From positions 1 through 17,193 of the forward strand of contig JAEVZN010000357.1 in assembly GCA_023392205.1 (NCBI GenBank): a DNA stretch of 17,193 bases. The letters are read 5' to 3'. The notes under the pieces were generated by a model. It did no database searches and was not told the origin of the DNA. It saw nothing but the letters and a program-made list of their open reading frames with translations. The stretch is from Pseudomonadota bacterium (GTDB taxonomy: Bacteria; Pseudomonadota; Alphaproteobacteria; Rhizobiales; Xanthobacteraceae). Shown here piece by piece: positions 9,818 through 17,181 of the stretch (position 1 is the first letter of the stretch; the number at the start of each line of letters is the position of its first letter). Made by a program: the position numbers and the translations under genes.

Positions 9818-9823
9818 TATTAT
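9818..9823 (+). promoter_or_regulatory. Candidate -10 box for a leaderless hemW transcript
   Basis: TATTAT (five of six to the -10 consensus) ends 7 bases before the hemW ATG, so a transcript would start at or next to the initiation codon. No Shine-Dalgarno is visible before that ATG. No convincing -35 box lies at the right distance. The gap 9696-9830 is notably richer in A/T than the flanking genes. Confidence 0.4.
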
Positions 9824-9830
9824 CCTTAAC

Positions 9831-10994
9831 ATGACATTAACGATTCCTCCCGCGGCGGGCTTTGGTGTGTATGTGCACTGGCCCTTCTGCCTGTCGAAAT
9901 GTCCCTATTGCGATTTCAACAGCCATGTCCGCCATGGCGGGATCGACGAGGAGCGGTTCGTTGCCGCCTTCCTGCGCGAGATCGAAACCAATGCGGCGCG
10001 CGTGCCGGGCCGTACCGTGTCCACGATCTTTTTCGGCGGCGGCACGCCATCGCTGATGAGGCCGCAAACCGTTGCGGCCATCCTCGATGGCATTGCCAGA
10101 CACTGGACGGTCGCGCCGGATGTCGAAGTCACCATCGAGGCGAATCCGACCAGCGTCGAGGCCGAACGCTTTCGCGGTTTCCGCTCAGCCGGCGTCAATC
10201 GCGTTTCGCTTGGCGTGCAGGCGCTCAACGATGATGCATTGAAGGAGCTTGGCCGGCTGCACAGCGCACAGGAAGCGCTGAACGCCGTCGCGATCGCGCG
10301 CTCGGTCTTCGATCGCTATTCCTTCGATCTCATTTACGCGCGGCCGGGACAATCGCCCGAGACATGGGCGGAAGAACTCAGGCGCGCGATTGCGGAAGCT
10401 GCCGAACATCTGTCGCTGTATCAACTCACCATCGAAGCCGACACGCCGTTCTTCGCGCTGCATTCCGCCGGCAAGATCGCAACGCCGGACGACGATCTCG
10501 CCCGCGCGCTATACGACACGACGCAGGAGATCTGCGGTGCGGCAGGACTTTTGGCCTACGAAATCTCCAACCATGCGAGACCCGGCGCCGAATGCCGGCA
10601 TAACCTCGTTTATTGGCGCGGCGACGATTACGCGGGCATCGGTCCGGGTGCGCATGGCCGCCTCGAACTGAACGGGCGCCGCTATGCTACCGCAACGGAA
10701 AAGCGTCCGGAAAGCTGGCTGATGCGCGTCGAGGCGCTGGGTCACGGACTGGTCGTGGACGAAGCGCTGACCCGCGAAGAGCGCGCCGATGAGTATCTGC
10801 TGATGGGCCTGCGGCTTGCGGAAGGCATCGATCCGGAGCGCTTTGCGCAGATGTCGGGCCGCCCGCTCGACGAAAAACGGATCGCCATCCTGCGCGCCGA
10901 GGGCGCGGTCGAAACGACCGCACGCGGCTATCTGCGCGTGACGCAATCGGCTTTCCCGATTCTCGATGCAGTGGTGGCCGATCTCGCCGCCTGA
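9831..10994 (+). CDS. hemW: Radical SAM heme chaperone HemW (CPO-III-like)
   Basis: HemW proteins bind heme and a 4Fe-4S cluster and deliver heme to target proteins such as respiratory enzymes; they were long mislabelled as oxygen-independent coproporphyrinogen oxidase. The 387-residue product shows YVHWPFC followed by the radical-SAM cysteines C20-x3-C24-x2-C27 (CLSKCPYC). It then has FFGGGTPSLM, VTIEANPTS, GVNRVSLGVQALNDDALKELGR and HLSLYQLTIE. The C-terminal HemW part includes YEISNHARPGAECRHNLVYWRGDDYAGIGPGAHGR. True HemN starts differently and is longer, so HemW is the better name. The ATG at 9831 lacks a Shine-Dalgarno and may head a leaderless mRNA. Its stop abuts the stop of the convergent lipoprotein gene. 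Confidence 0.95.
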   Translation: MTLTIPPAAGFGVYVHWPFCLSKCPYCDFNSHVRHGGIDEERFVAAFLREIETNAARVPGRTVSTIFFGGGTPSLMRPQTVAAILDGIARHWTVAPDVEVTIEANPTSVEAERFRGFRSAGVNRVSLGVQALNDDALKELGRLHSAQEALNAVAIARSVFDRYSFDLIYARPGQSPETWAEELRRAIAEAAEHLSLYQLTIEADTPFFALHSAGKIATPDDDLARALYDTTQEICGAAGLLAYEISNHARPGAECRHNLVYWRGDDYAGIGPGAHGRLELNGRRYATATEKRPESWLMRVEALGHGLVVDEALTREERADEYLLMGLRLAEGIDPERFAQMSGRPLDEKRIAILRAEGAVETTARGYLRVTQSAFPILDAVVADLAA

Positions 10995-12188
10995 TCAGGT
11001 GCCGGACGGCACGAAGGATTTCGGCGCCGGACTGACGATCTCTCCACCGGACGGCGTGACCCGCAGCACTGCGAGCCCGCGCTCATTGGTGCCATCGTTC
11101 TTGAAGCGGAAAATCCCGTCAATGCCGGCAAAGCCGGATGCGTTGGTCAGCATTTCCGCCGTGAAACGTCCGCCTTGCGTGCGGACAAGCGCAGCGATCA
11201 GCGCCGTCGCATCATAGGCAAGGGTCGCGGTCCGCACCGGCTCCTGCCCGTATTTGGCGCGGTAGCGTTGCGCGAAGCTGGCAAAGCCGGCCGCATCCGG
11301 CGCGGCATAGAGGCCGCCCTGCATCGCCTGATCCTCGAAGATGCGCGGATCGTCCCACAGGCCGGTGCCGATCAATTGCGTGCGGCGTGTATTGACGCCG
11401 GCGGACGCGAGTGCGCTCACCACGCTCGGCACCGTATCGGCCCCGTCGGGCAGGAAGATTGCGTCGGCGCTACCGGCCGCCTGCGCGACATTGCGCACGG
11501 CATTGCCGAGCTTGGCGCGATCCGCCGGATAGCGTTCCAGCGCCACCACCCGGCCGCCGCGCCGGGCCACATCGGTGCGGAAGGTGGCTTCCACCACCGA
11601 GCCATAGGCGTTGTCCGGCATGAGCCCGGCGAAGGACCGCTTTCCGGTCGAGAAGGCGTAATTCAGGACGCGCAGGACATCGGTTTCGGGCAGAAAACTC
11701 AGCAGATAGACCCCGCGCGCGGCGACGCTGGTATCGGTGGAAAAGGCAATGACCGGGATATTGCGCGGCCGCGCCATCTGTCCGACCGCCTGCACGGCAG
11801 GGGCAAAGAGCGGTCCGAGAATAACTTCCGCACCTTCATCCATCGCCTGCGCCGCCACCTGCCGCGCGGCCTGCGGGTTGCCGGCATCGTCCTTGACGAT
11901 GAGCTGGATCTCGGTGCTGTTGAATTCGACCAGCGCAAGCTCGGCTGCATTTCGCATGGCCTGCGCCGCAGCGCCTGCATTGCCGCCCGCCGACAGCGGC
12001 AGGATCAGCGCCACCTTGACCTGACCCGCGCCGGCCGCCGCATTTGCCTCGGTCGGCGGCAGCGTCTGCCCGAGCGGACTTCCAGCATCCTGCCCCGCGC
12101 AGCCCGCGAGCAATCCGGCCGCCGCAATCGCGGAAAACAGGACGTGACGGCGCGACATCCGCGCCGAATACGGCAATAAACGAAACAC
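10995..12188 (-). CDS. LpoA-like penicillin-binding protein activator lipoprotein (periplasmic binding fold)
   Basis: A 397-residue predicted outer-membrane or periplasmic lipoprotein. The N-terminus has RR, a hydrophobic stretch and the lipobox LLAGC, giving lipidated Cys30. The rest is a type 1 periplasmic-binding fold related to both LpoA C-terminal domains and branched-chain amino-acid receptors: VKVALILPLSAGGNAGAAAQAMRNAAELAL, LGPLFAPAVQAVGQMARPRNIPVIAFSTD, FAGLMPDNAYGSVVEATFR, AIFLPDGADTVPSVVSAL and LIGTGLWDDPRIF. E. coli LpoA activates PBP1A; this protein lacks its large N-terminal TPR domain, so activity on a PBP is inferred only. The start is GTG 12188 because of AGGGAAG 5 bases upstream; ATG 12158 (MSRRHVLFS) also gives a complete signal peptide. 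The divergent rsmI-yraN neighbours match the lpoA locus of gammaproteobacteria. Confidence 0.85.
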   Translation of the reverse strand: MFRLLPYSARMSRRHVLFSAIAAAGLLAGCAGQDAGSPLGQTLPPTEANAAAGAGQVKVALILPLSAGGNAGAAAQAMRNAAELALVEFNSTEIQLIVKDDAGNPQAARQVAAQAMDEGAEVILGPLFAPAVQAVGQMARPRNIPVIAFSTDTSVAARGVYLLSFLPETDVLRVLNYAFSTGKRSFAGLMPDNAYGSVVEATFRTDVARRGGRVVALERYPADRAKLGNAVRNVAQAAGSADAIFLPDGADTVPSVVSALASAGVNTRRTQLIGTGLWDDPRIFEDQAMQGGLYAAPDAAGFASFAQRYRAKYGQEPVRTATLAYDATALIAALVRTQGGRFTAEMLTNASGFAGIDGIFRFKNDGTNERGLAVLRVTPSGGEIVSPAPKSFVPSGT

Positions 12189-12229
12189 GAAAACTTCCCT
12201 GAACCCGCCTGGCGCGTGTGACCTTCGCG

Positions 12230-12258
12230 CTGATAGGTCCAATCTGGCATATTGTCAT
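12230..12258 (-). promoter_or_regulatory. Candidate promoter for the LpoA-like lipoprotein gene
   Basis: On the minus strand ATGACA (12258-12253; five of six to TTGACA) and TATCAG (12235-12230; four of six to TATAAT) are spaced by exactly 17 bases. The predicted start near 12223 leaves a leader of about 35 bases before GTG 12188. It lies in the short divergent gap shared with rsmI. Confidence 0.4.
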
Positions 12259-12278
12259 AGAATGTTTAACCGGCCGGA

Positions 12279-13202
12279 ATGCATGTCTTGTCAGGTGTTG
12301 CCGTGACGCAACCCGCCCCCACACGCGAGTTCCTTGTCGCAGGGGCGCGCCTGCATGCGCCCGCACTCGCGCCGGGGCTCTATCTCGTCGCGACGCCGAT
12401 CGGAAACTTAAGTGACATCACATTGCGCGCGCTGGAGACGCTGGCGGCAGCAGACGCGATTGCCTGTGAGGATTCCCGCGTCAGCCGCAGGCTGCTGCAG
12501 CATTATGGGATCGCGGTGCCACTGACGCCGTATCACGAACACAATGCCGCAAGCGCGCGGCCGAAATTGCTGGAGCGGATTACGGGCGGCGAAGCGATTG
12601 CGCTGATCTCCGATGCAGGCACGCCGCTGATTTCCGATCCCGGATTCAAGCTGGTGCGCGAGGCGCATGAACGCGGGCTTTCGGTCTCGGCCATTCCCGG
12701 CGCATCTTCGGTGCTGACCGCGCTGGTCTCGTCGGGATTACCGACCGATCGTTTCTTTTTCGAAGGCTTCCTGCCGCCAAAGGCCGCCGCGCGCAACGCG
12801 CGCATCCGCGCCTTGCTGCACATTCCGGGCAGTCTTGTTCTGTTCGAATCCGGCCCGCGCATCGCGGATTGCCTGGCGGCGCTGGCCGCAATCCTCGGCG
12901 ATCGCGAGGCCGCGATCTGCCGCGAATTGACCAAGCTGCATGAGGAGATCCGCCGCGACACGCTTCCGGCTTTGGCATCGCATTATGCAGGAGAGGCTGA
13001 GACGCGCGGCGAGTTTGTCCTGGTGATCGCGCCGCCCGCCGAGCAGGCTCCGGCGGCAGCCGGCGATATCGACGGCCTGCTGCGCGCGGCGATGACGCGG
13101 CTGTCGGTCAAGGATGCGGTGGCCGAGGTTGTGGCCGCGACCGGCTGGCAGCGCCGCGACGTCTATCAGCGCGCGCTCGATATCGCGAAGGCGGACGGCT
13201 GA
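12279..13202 (+). CDS. rsmI: 16S rRNA (cytidine(1402)-2'-O)-methyltransferase RsmI
   Basis: Uses S-adenosylmethionine to methylate the 2'-OH of C1402 in the 16S rRNA decoding centre, working with RsmH. The 307-residue product has the tetrapyrrole-methylase fold. Visible motifs are APGLYLVATPIGNLSDITLRALETLAAADAIACEDSRVSRRLLQHYGI, AIALISDAGTPLISDPGFKLVREA, VSAIPGASSVLTALVSSGLPTDRFFFEGFLPPK, and LVLFESGPRIADCLAAL with the CRELTKLHEEIRR segment. The length is slightly above the E. coli protein because of an N-terminal extension before the core. The start is uncertain: ATG 12279 has GGA close upstream, while GTG 12303 with AGG 7 bases upstream is an alternative. yraN follows 11 bases after the stop, so the two are likely one operon. 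It is divergent from the LpoA-like gene. Confidence 0.96.
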   Translation: MHVLSGVAVTQPAPTREFLVAGARLHAPALAPGLYLVATPIGNLSDITLRALETLAAADAIACEDSRVSRRLLQHYGIAVPLTPYHEHNAASARPKLLERITGGEAIALISDAGTPLISDPGFKLVREAHERGLSVSAIPGASSVLTALVSSGLPTDRFFFEGFLPPKAAARNARIRALLHIPGSLVLFESGPRIADCLAALAAILGDREAAICRELTKLHEEIRRDTLPALASHYAGEAETRGEFVLVIAPPAEQAPAAAGDIDGLLRAAMTRLSVKDAVAEVVAATGWQRRDVYQRALDIAKADG

Positions 13203-13213
13203 GGACACATGCG

Positions 13214-13597
13214 ATGAAGGCTGAACGTCCGCCGCCTGCACCCAAGCGTCAGAGGGCGTTCGAACTGGGCCTGTCGGCGGAGAACCGCGCCGCCGATGTC
13301 CTGCGCGCGCAGGGCTTCACCATCGACACGATGCGCTGGCGCTGCCCGGCCGGCGAGATCGATATCGTCGCGCGGCAGGGACCGCTTCTGATCTTTGTGG
13401 AAGTGAAGGCGCGCGGACGGCTCGACGATGCGGCCTATTCGGTGACGCTGCGGCAGCGGCGCCGGATCGCAAGCGCGGCCGCGATGTGGCTCGCCGCCCA
13501 TCCCGACGACGCATCGCACGACATGCGCTTCGATGTCATCCTGGTGGCGCCGAACGCGGAGCCGGTCCATATTCCGGGCGCCTTCGAGATGGAATGA
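13214..13597 (+). CDS. yraN: YraN/UPF0102 family endonuclease-like protein
   Basis: A 127-residue member of UPF0102, a family with the PD-(D/E)XK nuclease fold related to Holliday-junction resolvases; its cellular role is not established. Family features seen: the N-terminal GLSAENRAADVLRAQGF with the conserved Glu23, then RWRCPAGEIDIVARQGPLLIFVEVKAR. In that stretch D50, E63 and K65 fit the nuclease core. A basic C-terminal half ([19 protein letters not shown]) and RFDVILVAP follow. The start ATG 13214 is preceded by GAGGAC, which overlaps the rsmI stop codon (TGAGGA); a closer ATG at 13209 is out of frame and hits a stop at once. It sits between rsmI and gshB as in other alphaproteobacteria. 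Confidence 0.93.
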   Translation: MKAERPPPAPKRQRAFELGLSAENRAADVLRAQGFTIDTMRWRCPAGEIDIVARQGPLLIFVEVKARGRLDDAAYSVTLRQRRRIASAAAMWLAAHPDDASHDMRFDVILVAPNAEPVHIPGAFEME

Positions 13598-13632
13598 CAT
13601 GTGCGGCGGGCACGGCTCGCATGACAATGCGG

Positions 13633-13659
13633 CCCCTCGCGATGCGCCGCGAAAAGGGG
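13633..13659 (+). other. Imperfect hairpin between yraN and gshB
   Basis: CCCC (13633-13636) and TCGCG (13637-13641) can pair with CGCGA (13648-13652) and GGGG (13656-13659), leaving a 6-base loop and a 3-base A bulge. No T-run follows. It may be a processing or attenuation structure in the 104-base yraN-gshB gap, or chance in GC-rich DNA. Confidence 0.3.
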
Positions 13660-13701
13660 TAGAGCAACCGCCCGAATTGTCTGCATCGAAAGTGACCGAC
13701 C

Positions 13702-14643
13702 ATGGTGCTCAAAGTCGCCGTCCAGATGGACCCGATCGCCCGGATCAATATCCGCGGCGATTCGACCTTCGCGCTGCTGCTTGAGGCGCAGGCCCGCGGA
13801 CACCAGCTGTTCTATTACACCACCGACAAGATGGCGCAGCGCGGCGACCGGGTCTTCGCGACCGTGAACGGGCTGACCGTGCGCGACGAGATCGGCAATC
13901 ACTTCGATCTCGGCGAGGCGCGCCGCGAAGACCTGACCGCCTTCGACGTGATCCTGCTGCGGCAGGACCCGCCCTTCGACATGGCCTATATCACGACCAC
14001 GCATATGCTGGAGCGCGTGCACCCGCAGACGCTGGTGGTCAACGATCCCGCGCATGTGCGCAATGCGCCGGAAAAGATCTTCGTGATGGAATTTTCCGAC
14101 CTGATGCCGCCGACGCTGATCACGCGCGACCTCGACGAGATCAAGGCCTTCCGCGAGGAGCATGGCGACATCGTCATGAAGCCGCTTTATGGCAATGGCG
14201 GCGCGGCGGTGTTCCGGCTCACCCGCGACGACCTGAATTTCGGATCGCTCTACGACCTGTTTGCCACCACCTTCCGCGAGCAATGGATGGTGCAGACCTT
14301 CCTGCCGGCGGTGAAGCATGGCGACAAGCGCATCATCCTCGTGGATGGCGAATATGCCGGCGCGGTCAATCGCGTGCCGGCGCCGGACGACCTGCGCTCG
14401 AACATGGTGCGCGGCGGCTCGCCCAAGGACACCGACCTCACCCCGCGCGAACGCGAGATCTGCGAGCGGCTGGGGCCATCCCTGCGCGAACGCGGGCTGA
14501 TCTTTGTCGGCATTGATGTGATCGACGGTCACCTCACGGAAATCAACGTCACCTCGCCGACCGGCCTGCGCGCCATTCGCAATGTCGGCGGCCCGGATAT
14601 CGCAAAGCGCATCTGGGATGTGATCGAGACGAAGCGCAAATAG
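13702..14643 (+). CDS. gshB: Glutathione synthetase
   Basis: ATP-grasp ligase that joins gamma-glutamylcysteine and glycine to form glutathione, the second step of glutathione synthesis. The 313-residue product matches bacterial GshB in length and layout. An N-terminal substrate domain reads [36 protein letters not shown] and includes [23 protein letters not shown]. The ATP-grasp domain follows with [51 protein letters not shown] and [12 protein letters not shown]. The metal and substrate site is at [25 protein letters not shown]. The ATG at 13702 gives the conserved [12 protein letters not shown] start, though no strong Shine-Dalgarno is visible. It is the last gene of the rsmI-yraN-gshB run, 104 bases after yraN. 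The gshA gene is not in this window. Identity is secure. Confidence 0.97.
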   Translation: MVLKVAVQMDPIARINIRGDSTFALLLEAQARGHQLFYYTTDKMAQRGDRVFATVNGLTVRDEIGNHFDLGEARREDLTAFDVILLRQDPPFDMAYITTTHMLERVHPQTLVVNDPAHVRNAPEKIFVMEFSDLMPPTLITRDLDEIKAFREEHGDIVMKPLYGNGGAAVFRLTRDDLNFGSLYDLFATTFREQWMVQTFLPAVKHGDKRIILVDGEYAGAVNRVPAPDDLRSNMVRGGSPKDTDLTPREREICERLGPSLRERGLIFVGIDVIDGHLTEINVTSPTGLRAIRNVGGPDIAKRIWDVIETKRK

Positions 14644-14728
14644 AACACGATCGGACCGCGCAAATATTCGTTGTGAGCGTATCGCACTCCGTGTGATTGC
14701 CGGCGCTACCAGGGGGTGTTCCGGCACG

Positions 14729-14748
14729 GCGCATGCCGAAGCATGCGC
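14729..14748 (+). other. Perfect hairpin downstream of gshB
   Basis: GCGCATGC (14729-14736) and GCATGCGC (14741-14748) form a perfect 8-base stem around a CGAA tetraloop, 85 bases after the gshB stop. The GC-rich stem is stable, but no T-run follows, so it may stop or protect the 3' end of the gshB message rather than act as an intrinsic terminator. Confidence 0.45.
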
Positions 14749-14768
14749 GACGCGAAACACTGCTCAAA

Positions 14769-14804
14769 CATGTTGCATGTTGCGATCCTGCGGCTGGCAT
14801 GTTG
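14769..14804 (+). repeat. Three copies of CATGTTG upstream of the monooxygenase gene
   Basis: CATGTTG occurs at 14769-14775, immediately again at 14776-14782, and a third time at 14798-14804. From the first to the second copy the offset is 7 bases, and to the third 22, about two helical turns. Such direct repeats can be regulator sites; no protein can be named. Confidence 0.4.
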
Positions 14805-14807
14805 TGT

Positions 14808-14833
14808 ACCTACGATTTGTAGGTTGTGAACCT
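14808..14833. promoter_or_regulatory. Two overlapping inverted repeats, possible operator or switch upstream of the monooxygenase
   Basis: ACCTAC (14808-14813) pairs with GTAGGT (14819-14824) around 5 bases, and AGGTT (14821-14825) pairs with AACCT (14829-14833) around 3 bases. The AGGT segment is shared, so only one hairpin can form at a time. As DNA the region reads as alternating ACCT and AGGT half-sites. It lies about 54 bases before the monooxygenase start. Confidence 0.4.
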
Positions 14834-14886
14834 GCAATGAGCCCTGTACGGCTTTTCTGCTGACATTTTGAATTGAAGAGGTTTCA

Positions 14887-16089
14887 GTGAGGACTGACGT
14901 TGAACGGGTGCTGATTGCCGGTGCCGGACCGGTTGGACTTGTGGCCGCAGCCTATCTCGTGCGCCAGGGCGTTCCGGTGACCGTGATCGAGAGTGGCGCG
15001 GATTTGAGCGCCGAATCGCGCGCTTCGACCTTCCATCCTCCCACGCTCGACATGCTGGACCGGATCGATGCTGCAAAACCGCTGATCGCACAGGGGCTCA
15101 CAGCGCCCACGCTGCAATATCGCTCGAAGCGAGACGGCATCATTGCGCAATTCGATTTCGGCGATATCGCCGATCTCACCGGCCACCCCTACCGGTTGCA
15201 GGCCGAGCAATCCAAACTGACCCGCATTCTGCTGGAACAACTTGAGGGAAACCCGAATTTTTCCATCGCGTTCGATACCGCGCTCGAAGACGTCGAACAG
15301 AACGACGATCTCGTTCGCGTCAAGGTTCGTCGCGGTCAAAGCACGGAAACCCTGTCTGCAAAATGGCTGATTGGCGCCGATGGCGCACGCAGCGCCACGC
15401 GACGTGCGCTCGATATCGAATTCAACGGCTTTACCTGGCCGGAACGCTTCCTGGTTGTGAGCACGCCATTCGACTATGATTCCGTGCTGCCGGGACTGGC
15501 TCCGGTCAGCTATGTTGCCGATCCGGTCTGCTGGCACTTTCTGCTGCGCGTCGGCAAGGTGTGGCGCGTCATGTTTCCGATCCGCGCGGAAATCGGCGAC
15601 GAAGAGGCAGTCACGCGCGAATTCGCGCAAAAGATGCTCGCCAATGTCGTGGCCGGCATCGACAATTATGAAATCTCGCACATCACGCTGTATCGCGTGC
15701 ACCAGCGGGTCGCCGAAACCTTTCGCAAAGGCCGCGCCTTTCTGATCGGAGATGCGGCACACATCAACAATCCGCTGGGCGGCATGGGCATGAATGGCGG
15801 GATTCACGACGCGGTGAATCTGACCGAGCGGCTCGCAGCCGTGTGGCAGGGCACCGCGAAGGATTCCGAACTCGATATCTATGACCTTCAGCGGCGTCAG
15901 GTCACACTCGAATACGTTCAGAACCAGAGCATCCAGAACAAGCGCGACCTGGAAGCCGCGGATGAAACCGCACAGAACGAATTTCGTGACCGGCTGAGGA
16001 AGGTGCAGTCCGATCTGGAATCGCGGCGGGCCTACCTGCAACGGATTTCGATGCTGGCCAGCCTCAAGCGCGCATCGGAGCTGGCATAG
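14887..16089 (+). CDS. FAD-dependent monooxygenase (aromatic hydroxylase, PHBH/UbiH-like)
   Basis: A 400-residue cytoplasmic group A flavoprotein monooxygenase. These enzymes use NAD(P)H and O2 to hydroxylate phenolic or other aromatic substrates. Seen in order: the Rossmann motif GAGPVG at residues 12-17 with the ribose-binding acid E35, the NAD(P)H-linked DG motif at D165-G166 (IGADGARSATRRAL), and the second FAD motif FLIGDAAHINNPLGGMGMNGGIHDAVNL with GD at 288-289. The length resembles 4-hydroxybenzoate hydroxylase rather than the longer TfdB/PheA phenol hydroxylases, and there is no thioredoxin-like C domain; the end is a charged helical tail. The start is GTG 14887 with AGAGG 5 bases upstream. 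A Bug/TctC gene follows after 55 bases, suggesting uptake and oxidation of one organic acid. The exact substrate is unknown. Confidence 0.9.
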   Translation: MRTDVERVLIAGAGPVGLVAAAYLVRQGVPVTVIESGADLSAESRASTFHPPTLDMLDRIDAAKPLIAQGLTAPTLQYRSKRDGIIAQFDFGDIADLTGHPYRLQAEQSKLTRILLEQLEGNPNFSIAFDTALEDVEQNDDLVRVKVRRGQSTETLSAKWLIGADGARSATRRALDIEFNGFTWPERFLVVSTPFDYDSVLPGLAPVSYVADPVCWHFLLRVGKVWRVMFPIRAEIGDEEAVTREFAQKMLANVVAGIDNYEISHITLYRVHQRVAETFRKGRAFLIGDAAHINNPLGGMGMNGGIHDAVNLTERLAAVWQGTAKDSELDIYDLQRRQVTLEYVQNQSIQNKRDLEAADETAQNEFRDRLRKVQSDLESRRAYLQRISMLASLKRASELA

Positions 16090-16144
16090 ATCGTGCTAGC
16101 CAGCACAAACAATTCCCAAGTCTCAATAACAGATGGATCCTGAA

Positions 16145-17119
16145 ATGGCGTTGAAGAAGTTTCTCCTGACCGGCCTCGCAGTTATGGCTGTGCTCGCATC
16201 GGGCCAAGTCCGCGCGGCGGAATATCCCGACAAGCCGATCACGATTCTGGTGCCGTTTCCGGCCGGCAGTACCAGCGACATGATTCCACGCCTGCTGGGG
16301 CCGGAGCTGACGAAGTCGCTCGGCGTGCCGATCGTCGTCGAGAACCGTGCAGGCGCCAACGGCTCAATCGGCGCGGCTCGCGTCGCGTCTGCGGCGCCAG
16401 ACGGTTACACGCTCCTGATGGTGACCACCGGGATCATGGCCATCAATCAATGGATCTATGACAAGCCGCTCTATTCGCCCGAGCGCGATTTCGTGCCGAT
16501 CGTCAATGCCGCCGCCACTCCGAACATGATCGTCGTGAATCCATCCGTGAAGGCGTCGAACCTCAAGGAGCTCGTGGATCTCGCGAAGGCGAAGCCCGGC
16601 ACATTGAGCTTCGCCTCGGCCGGGAACGGAAGCACCAGCCACATCTGCGGCGAGGCGCTGAAAGTGCTCGGCGGTGTCGATCTCGTCCACGTTCCCTATC
16701 AGGGTCCCGCGCCGGCGATGCAGGACCTCCTCGGCGACCGCGTATCGATGATCTGTGACAATTTCTCGAACGTCGTTGGGCAGGTGCGCGGCGGCAAGCT
16801 GAAGCCGATCGTGGTGACCGCGAAGGCCCGTAACGAGCAATTGCCGGACGTGCCGGCATCGCCCGAAGCCGGGATGCCCGATCTCGAGGCCGGCATCTGG
16901 TATGGCTTCGTCGCGCCGGCGGCGACGCCGCCCGCGATCGTTGAAAAGCTCAACAAGGCGTTTGTTGAAGCGTTGCGCGATCCGGCCGTGAAGGCGCGCC
17001 TCGAAGGCGTCGGAATGACAATCGTGGCCGATACGCCCGACCAGTTCAAAGCGTTCATCGCAAAGGAATCCGCGCGCATGGAAAACATCGTGCGGCAATC
17101 GCGCGCCAAGATTCCCTGA
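16145..17119 (+). CDS. Tripartite tricarboxylate transporter substrate-binding protein (Bug/TctC family)
   Basis: A 324-residue periplasmic solute-binding protein. The signal peptide is MALKKFLLTGLAVMAVLASGQVRAA, cut before or near E26. The mature part has the Bug pattern YPDKPITILVPFPAGSTSDMIPRLLGPELTKSLG, VVENRAGANGSIGAARVASAAPDGYTLLM, LVHVPYQGPAPAMQDLLGDRVSMICDN, GKLKPIVVTAKAR, and WYGFVAPAATPPAIVEKLN. Bug proteins bind small carboxylated ligands such as citrate, aromatic acids, nicotinate or amino acids; the ligand cannot be told here. No TctA/TctB membrane subunits lie between this gene and the window end. The start is ATG 16145 because GGA lies 7 bases upstream and the signal peptide begins there; ATG 16133 would add four residues. 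It is co-directional with the monooxygenase and followed by a strong terminator. Confidence 0.94.
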   Translation: MALKKFLLTGLAVMAVLASGQVRAAEYPDKPITILVPFPAGSTSDMIPRLLGPELTKSLGVPIVVENRAGANGSIGAARVASAAPDGYTLLMVTTGIMAINQWIYDKPLYSPERDFVPIVNAAATPNMIVVNPSVKASNLKELVDLAKAKPGTLSFASAGNGSTSHICGEALKVLGGVDLVHVPYQGPAPAMQDLLGDRVSMICDNFSNVVGQVRGGKLKPIVVTAKARNEQLPDVPASPEAGMPDLEAGIWYGFVAPAATPPAIVEKLNKAFVEALRDPAVKARLEGVGMTIVADTPDQFKAFIAKESARMENIVRQSRAKIP

Positions 17120-17142
17120 GCGAAGACACGCCCCGGATGACA

Positions 17143-17181
17143 GCCGCGGCAACCTGAACCCGGTTGCCGCGGCGTTTTTTT
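17143..17181 (+). terminator. Strong rho-independent terminator after the Bug gene
   Basis: GCCGCGGCAACC (17143-17154) and GGTTGCCGCGGC (17162-17173) form a perfect 12-base stem with a 7-base loop, followed by G and seven T (17175-17181). It is 23 bases after the stop codon and closes the monooxygenase-Bug transcript. Confidence 0.93.

Noticed and set aside
14884..16041. A 385-codon minus-strand frame opposite the monooxygenase
   Set aside because: The plus strand carries all flavoprotein motifs in order with a good ribosome binding site; the antisense frame has none.
16093..16106. Small hairpin GTGCT-AGCC-AGCAC between the monooxygenase and the Bug gene
   Set aside because: A 5-base stem with no T-run; too weak to call a terminator or regulator.
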